Positions 19,841 through 23,804 of a stretch of 23,804 nucleotides of DNA are shown piece by piece (position 1 is the stretch's first letter; the number at the start of each line of letters is the position of its first letter). The stretch is from Priapulus caudatus (lineage: Eukaryota > Priapulida > Priapulimorpha > Priapulimorphida > Priapulidae), in assembly GCF_000485595.1 (NCBI RefSeq), contig NW_014577359.1, positions 89,530-113,333 of the forward strand, written 5' to 3'. The translations under genes were made by a program, and so were the position numbers. Under the pieces are notes generated by a model. The model searched no databases and was not told where the DNA came from. It was given only the letters and a program-made list of their open reading frames with translations.

Positions 19841-20599
19841 CGGGAAATAGCCATACACATCAACAAAATTTAATATTTGCTAAATATTATGATAAAGAGA
19901 TTCAACTACTTCAACTAAGAACATTAGGCGGAGAAATGCTTGGAAGCACTACCAACATAGAGACGTCCTGTGCTACGACTGCAGCGCTTTACATGTTCTG
20001 CACCTGATCCTGACAAGGTGGATATATCACGAGTTATATCTGGTATGACACGTCTCCCGTAGCCTACGAACTCATTGCTACTCCACGCTTTCTGAGGCAA
20101 ATGACGGCACAGATAATCATCCATGTAGATTTTGCCTGCTATATTATAGCACTGGATTTCGTGTAGTTAAGATATCTAAAAGAATGTCGTGTTGGTTGCC
20201 TCGTGCCTCAATATTCTTGATTACGAATGTTTTCGAGTAATAATGACTATTAGGATGGGTTATTTACTACGATTAAAAAAAACATGTTATACATGGCAAT
20301 CTTTAACATCGATGCAAAACTGCATTTATTTACTTGGTTATGTGCTTGATATATTTGTCTGCAAACTAATATCAGCCCTGCCAATTTGATGACGAAAGGC
20401 ATTGATGACAAAAGGTCGTAGAAAGACTATGCTGTGAAGCAAATAATTATGCAATGAAGCCTTTCAAAACTTCATAAGCCCCACGCACAAATGCAACGAC
20501 GCAAGAGCGCACGCACGCACGCACACACCAGCACTCACTTCATCCGAGAATCACGTTGCATCCCGCGCCGAAATATATATATATATATACATGTACAAG
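19841..20599. other. No gene recognised
   Basis: No P450 heme-binding motif or other coding exon is recognised on either strand. GCAC and AT microsatellites occur at 20507-20526 and 20573-20590. Confidence 0.3.
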
Positions 20600-20965
20600 C
20601 TTTTATGTAGAGTTATAACTACTTCAGTGTGAACATAATAATAGGCTTATCGTTGCTCTGTCTCGTGTAGGAATGTAAATAGTATTTGGAAATATGACAT
20701 GCATTATAAATGCTCTAATGTCAAACCTGTTGTTAGTAAATAAACCTGTGCAGTGATGCACTTTGCTATGAACCACGTTATTCATCCTGCGTTTGTTTTA
20801 TGGTATTTCACACCATCAGTACGTTCTCACGTATAACTACAGTACTACAAATAACACTTGCATATTTTAGAAACGTTTTCACAAATCCTAAAAAGCTGCC
20901 ATATAGCACCACAAATTCATGCAACGAATTTTCGCTTCATTAGCCAGCTGTTTGGCTTCAATACT
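20600..20965 (+). repeat. Duplicated segment, copy B (uninterrupted)
   Basis: Diverged counterpart of 13560-14710, sharing GTTAGTAAATAAACCTGTGCA (AATAAA at 20739-20744) and, further on, the AAAGCTGCCATATAG site where copy A carries its hAT-type insertion. Copies A and B flank the P450 in direct orientation. Confidence 0.65.
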
Positions 20966-21318
20966 CTCTAATAGCAGCGGCAATTAATTTATTTCATTCG
21001 TCGTGTGTAAGAGATATTTACTGGCAAACTTCAATAATGTATGTGCCACTTTTTAAGGAAGGTACTGATGACGATGAAAGGATAATAGAAACACTAATCC
21101 TAGCAGCATCACCAGCGCCAACGTGGCGGAATCTGTCTCTAGTCACTCATATCATATATCATATCATGATTGTCATAATATAGATTATGACACTTTCATA
21201 TGGCACTGTCTATATTATGACACTCCTGATCGTATCATGCTCTTTATATTTCAATAATGCAGCAGTAGAAGTCGTCTGCATGAAGTAGACCATGCATGTG
21301 TTACCAGGGGGCGCTTCA
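20966..21318. other. 3' flank of the WAVE gene (minus strand)
   Basis: No coding sequence is seen. Short palindromic words (GTCATAATATAGATTATGAC, 21172-21191) and CATATCATATAT repeats are present. No canonical minus-strand AATAAA lies close to the stop; a TTTATATT near 21243 could act as a variant signal. Confidence 0.3.
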
Positions 21319-21663
21319 CTAATAATCATCGTCCTCCCACTCACTACCATCGCTGCCTGTTTCCATGTCGTCATCGTCTGAGTCGGAATACTCGACAGCA
21401 ATCCTTCTCGCTAGGATAGAAGCGACGTCGGCACACGATTGCAGTTTCTTCTCATTCTCCTTTTTCTCCTCCACCTTCTTCAACTTGATTCCTGTAATGA
21501 TTGTCTGCACGTATAGCATTCAGCGTACTGCGTTTCAGGCTAACGCTCCATTAGGAGTGTTCCCAACTTTGATATCATTAATGATTAATGATTAATGATT
21601 GATAACCCTAACCCTAACCCTAACCTAAATGACATTAAACCACAAACTAATATATGACCATGA

Positions 21664-21698
<35 letters not shown>

Positions 21699-23680
21699 TT
21701 GGGAACACTCCTAATGAAGTATCACCCGCGTTTCACGTCCATATGACGCGTGAGGTGAAAACTGTGCCAATATAATTTCGCCTTTGATATGTAAATATCA
21801 CGTGAGTGTGAGAGGTTTCTTCAATAATCGAGCGAAGCGTACGTACCTTTAATAATGGAGTTCAGCAGATCCCCTCTCGCATCTATTACTGGTGGCACGT
21901 GTGATCGACTGGCTTTCCTCAGTGACCGGCGCGTTTGGGAACTGTCGACCGTGCTTGCGAACGATCCCTGTTGGGGAGGCGCTGGTGGGGCGGGCGCCAC
22001 GGGCGGGGTCGGTGCTGAGGGTGGGGCAGGGGGTGGTGCGGGTCCTCCTGTCTTGCTGCTGTTCAGCATTGGTAGCGCTGCCGTTGTGGCAGGCAGTACG
22101 TGGTCCATCTCAAGCACGCTGCCAGGGGGAGGCGGTGGGAGGTCTTCAAACATGCTGCCAGGGGGAGGCGGTGGGAGGTCTTCAAACGCATCATCAATCA
22201 GCTGATCAGGAGGTGGGGGAGGAGGGAAGTCCATTGTCTGCCTCTTTGTAGAACCTGGAAGAGAGAAGAACTATATATTAAAAAAAAAACTAACGATCGC
22301 GGGGGGGGTGAGGGAGTAGACATAAATACATTACAATTAGGCAGTAGGCAATTACACATCACATATCTGCTGGAGGGGGTGGGGGAGGTAGACATCATAC
22401 ATTAATACCTGGTGGAGGGGTGGGGGAGGTAAGCAATCATACATCACATACCTGGTGGAGGGGTGGGGGAGGTAAACAATCATACATCACATACCTGGTG
22501 GAGGGCGTGGGGGAGGTAAACAATCATACATCACATACCTGGTGGAGGGGGTGGGGGAGGTAAGCAATCATACATCACACATACCTGGGGGAGGGGGTGG
22601 GGGAGGTAAGCAATCATACATCACATACCTGGTGGAGGGGGTGGGGGAGGTAAGCAATCATACATCACATACCTGGTGGAGGGGGTGGGGGAGGCAGCGA
22701 TGGTCGGCTTGTTCTTTCAGACCGTCTGCTAAGTTTTCTGGCGACAGACTGGCTTATGAGGGGTCGACTGCCTTTCCTGTTCCCTTTTGCAGTTAATGGT
22801 GGTGTTGTGGGATCATATGGAGGGGGAGGGGTTGGAGGGCGGTCGTCATCCAACGTTGAGCTGAAACCAATGTGACATTCAGCAAACTCCATCAATAGCA
22901 AAAACCTATTAAGAGTGCCGATTTCTTTTGAATAATTAATTGTTAGGTAAGTAGGCCTACTATAAAAGAAAGATAGCGTGCTTTACGCTCGGATTATCTA
23001 GCCCTAACCCTAACGTTAAATGTTTTAATAACATCGTAGCGTTGTGTTAATAGACCCCCCCTTCACACGCGGGCGTAGTTCTTGTAGCCCCCTAGTATTT
23101 ACAGCTGTAACTTATATCTTGCATTTACGTTCACCTGCCATCAACGTGATCTGCTCGTTTTTCGTCGTGTTTACGTTTCTGCGCGTTCTCTGCCGTCTCA
23201 GTGACCTTGCTATCGTGTTTGCTGGTGTCATCCGGTGGCGATGTACCATCGCTGACAGCATCCGAATGTTTCTTGGCTTCCGTGCGTGCGCTGCTGCTCC
23301 GTCTAGCCTCTTTCCTTTTGATGAATTCTGTCTCCATGGCTTTCTCGTGAAACTTAGCTCTGTGGTCCTTCACTCTCCTTGGTCCCTTTCGCTGCTGTTT
23401 TGTTCCTGGTTGATTGGGCTGAGAGAGTACGGTGGTGTAATTTATACAACAGTCTATAATAGTAACACACAAGTTTCGCTTGGCTTGACCTTACTCAAGT
23501 TGTTTCTAAGTCGACTGTAAACTGTAATACTAACGATACTAAGAAAAGTGTGAGAAGTGTCATACTTTCTTCACCCTCTCCTGTTTCACTTTGGCAGCAT
23601 CACGTAGAATCTCCTCTTTCCAAAGCTCAAAGAAGAAGTCTGGATTAGAGTAGAACTTCAGTCCATCTTTCCCGTCCGAC
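21319..23680 (-). CDS. WAVE/SCAR (WASF) actin nucleation-promoting factor, C-terminal five exons
   Basis: Minus-strand exons 23680-23566, 23418-23135, 22860-22673, 22254-21847 and 21491-21319 join with matching phases (0, 2, 1, 1) into 388 residues plus TAG. WAVE is the subunit of the WAVE regulatory complex that activates Arp2/3 at the cell edge. Exon 1 reads LKFYSNPDFFFELWKEEIL, the end of the WAVE homology domain, followed by the basic region. Exons 3-4 are proline-rich (PPTPPPPYDP, repeated FEDLPPPPPGS). The VCA module closes the protein: WH2 (GDLLNSIIKGIKLKKVEE), central helix (ILARRIAVEYSDSDDDD) and acidic tail with the key Trp (GSEWEDDDY). N-terminal exons lie beyond the right edge. 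The proline region is shorter than in vertebrate WASF1. WAVE rather than WASP, because there is no GBD and the exon 1 block matches WASF. Confidence 0.93.
21549..21716. mobile_element. MITE with perfect 22-bp terminal repeats in the last WAVE intron
   Basis: The sequence at 21549-21570 (starts CATTAGGAGTG, ends CCCAACTTT) is repeated as an exact reverse complement at 21695-21716. Inside are three ATTAATG repeats (about 21576-21600), a telomere-like AACCCT tract (21603-21627) and an AT microsatellite (21665-21694). No target duplication is evident at the edges and no coding capacity is present. Confidence 0.85.
22118..22187 (-). repeat. 36-bp in-frame tandem duplication in WAVE exon 4
   Basis: Two nearly identical 36-bp units (22118-22153 and 22154-22187) encode the 12-residue repeat FEDLPPPPPGS(M/V). 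Being a multiple of three it keeps frame and adds a profilin/SH3-type polyproline stretch. The identity suggests a recent duplication. Confidence 0.85.
22360..22695 (-). repeat. Minisatellite of eight exon/intron-border units in a WAVE intron
   Basis: Units of 42-46 bp, read on the minus strand, consist of a pyrimidine tract ending CCCCTCCACCAG, then GTATGTGATGTATGATTG. The unit nearest the exon is the true end of exon 3 and its donor (22673/22672). Copies of the border CAG/GTAT recur with intron-side bases at 22628, 22584, 22538, 22494, 22451 and 22408. The eighth unit (about 22366) has CAGATAT and has lost the GT. The array fills about three quarters of the 418-bp intron. Reading from the exon into the array meets TGA at once, so the array is not coding as it stands. 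Confidence 0.9.
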
Positions 23681-23804
23681 CTAAAGCATTCATACATACC
23701 GTTTCGTTAACTGCTTCTATGAGCTAAGTGAGACACGCTCGTCTGTCGTTACCCGTTGCGCTGATCGTTGGTGACTTATACAATCGTTATAGTATATATA
23801 TATA

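Noticed and set aside
19356-19866. Long minus-strand open frames rich in Leu, Cys and Ala
   Set aside because: They are the complement of the GCA/CAG repeat, overlap in several frames and have no protein-like composition.
21603-21627. Chromosome end or telomere
   Set aside because: Only about four units, lying inside a MITE between two WAVE exons.
21855-22405. Plus-strand Gly/Val/Arg-rich open frames
   Set aside because: Antisense of the proline-coding WAVE exon and its intron repeats.
22664-22665. Proline micro-exons in each minisatellite unit
   Set aside because: No AG acceptor precedes the proline-coding part of the units, so they cannot be spliced in as separate exons; only the border itself is repeated.
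22360-22695. CRISPR-like array
   Set aside because: Regular 43-46 bp units are tandem without unique spacers, and the host is eukaryotic.

Overview
The window is nuclear DNA of a non-vertebrate metazoan. The genes are split by short spliceosomal introns (mostly 100-700 bp) with standard GT/AG borders, carry AATAAA signals, and encode animal or eukaryote-wide proteins: FRA10AC1, WAVE/SCAR and a clan-2 cytochrome P450. The sequence is AT-rich and about half non-genic, packed with short non-autonomous DNA transposons, long fold-back elements, minisatellites and microsatellites. I cannot fix the phylum; a marine invertebrate such as a sponge or cnidarian would fit.

Layout. 316-808: CAGGGG-ended inverted-repeat element. 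961-1911 (+): complete single-exon FRA10AC1. 2158-2385: MITE with a 9-bp target duplication, probably in the FRA10AC1 3' region. 2978-3034: facing poly(A) signals, suggesting that FRA10AC1 converges with a small candidate minus-strand gene (3070-3534). 3580-3760: promoter-like GC-rich stretch. 3937-9413: repeat province with more MITE copies, a probable LTR, two separate fold-back elements, and a 2.3-kb fold-back element with a second one of the same family inserted in its left arm. 9942-12421 (+): five phase-consistent exons of an acidic, Ser-rich protein I cannot name with confidence. 13560-14710 and 20600-20965: two diverged copies of one segment flanking the P450; the first is split by a 739-bp hAT-type insertion with perfect 8-bp target duplication, and the second serves as the empty site. 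15304-19355 (+): clan-2 P450 in eight exons, with a GC donor, a lost ExxR glutamate, a frameshift and no heme-binding exon, so probably a decayed gene; a GCA/CAG-type repeat follows its last exon. 21319-23680 (-): the C-terminal five exons of a WAVE (WASF) gene, with basic region, proline-rich region and VCA module.

The genes do not form one pathway. FRA10AC1 is a nuclear, spliceosome-linked protein; WAVE activates Arp2/3 for actin branching; the P450 would have been an ER monooxygenase. The most distinctive items are (i) a WAVE intron array of seven regularly spaced copies of an exon/intron border, each a juxtaposed 3'/5' splice-site sequence resembling a recursive-splicing site, (ii) the nested fold-back transposons, and (iii) the hAT insertion with its paralogous empty site.
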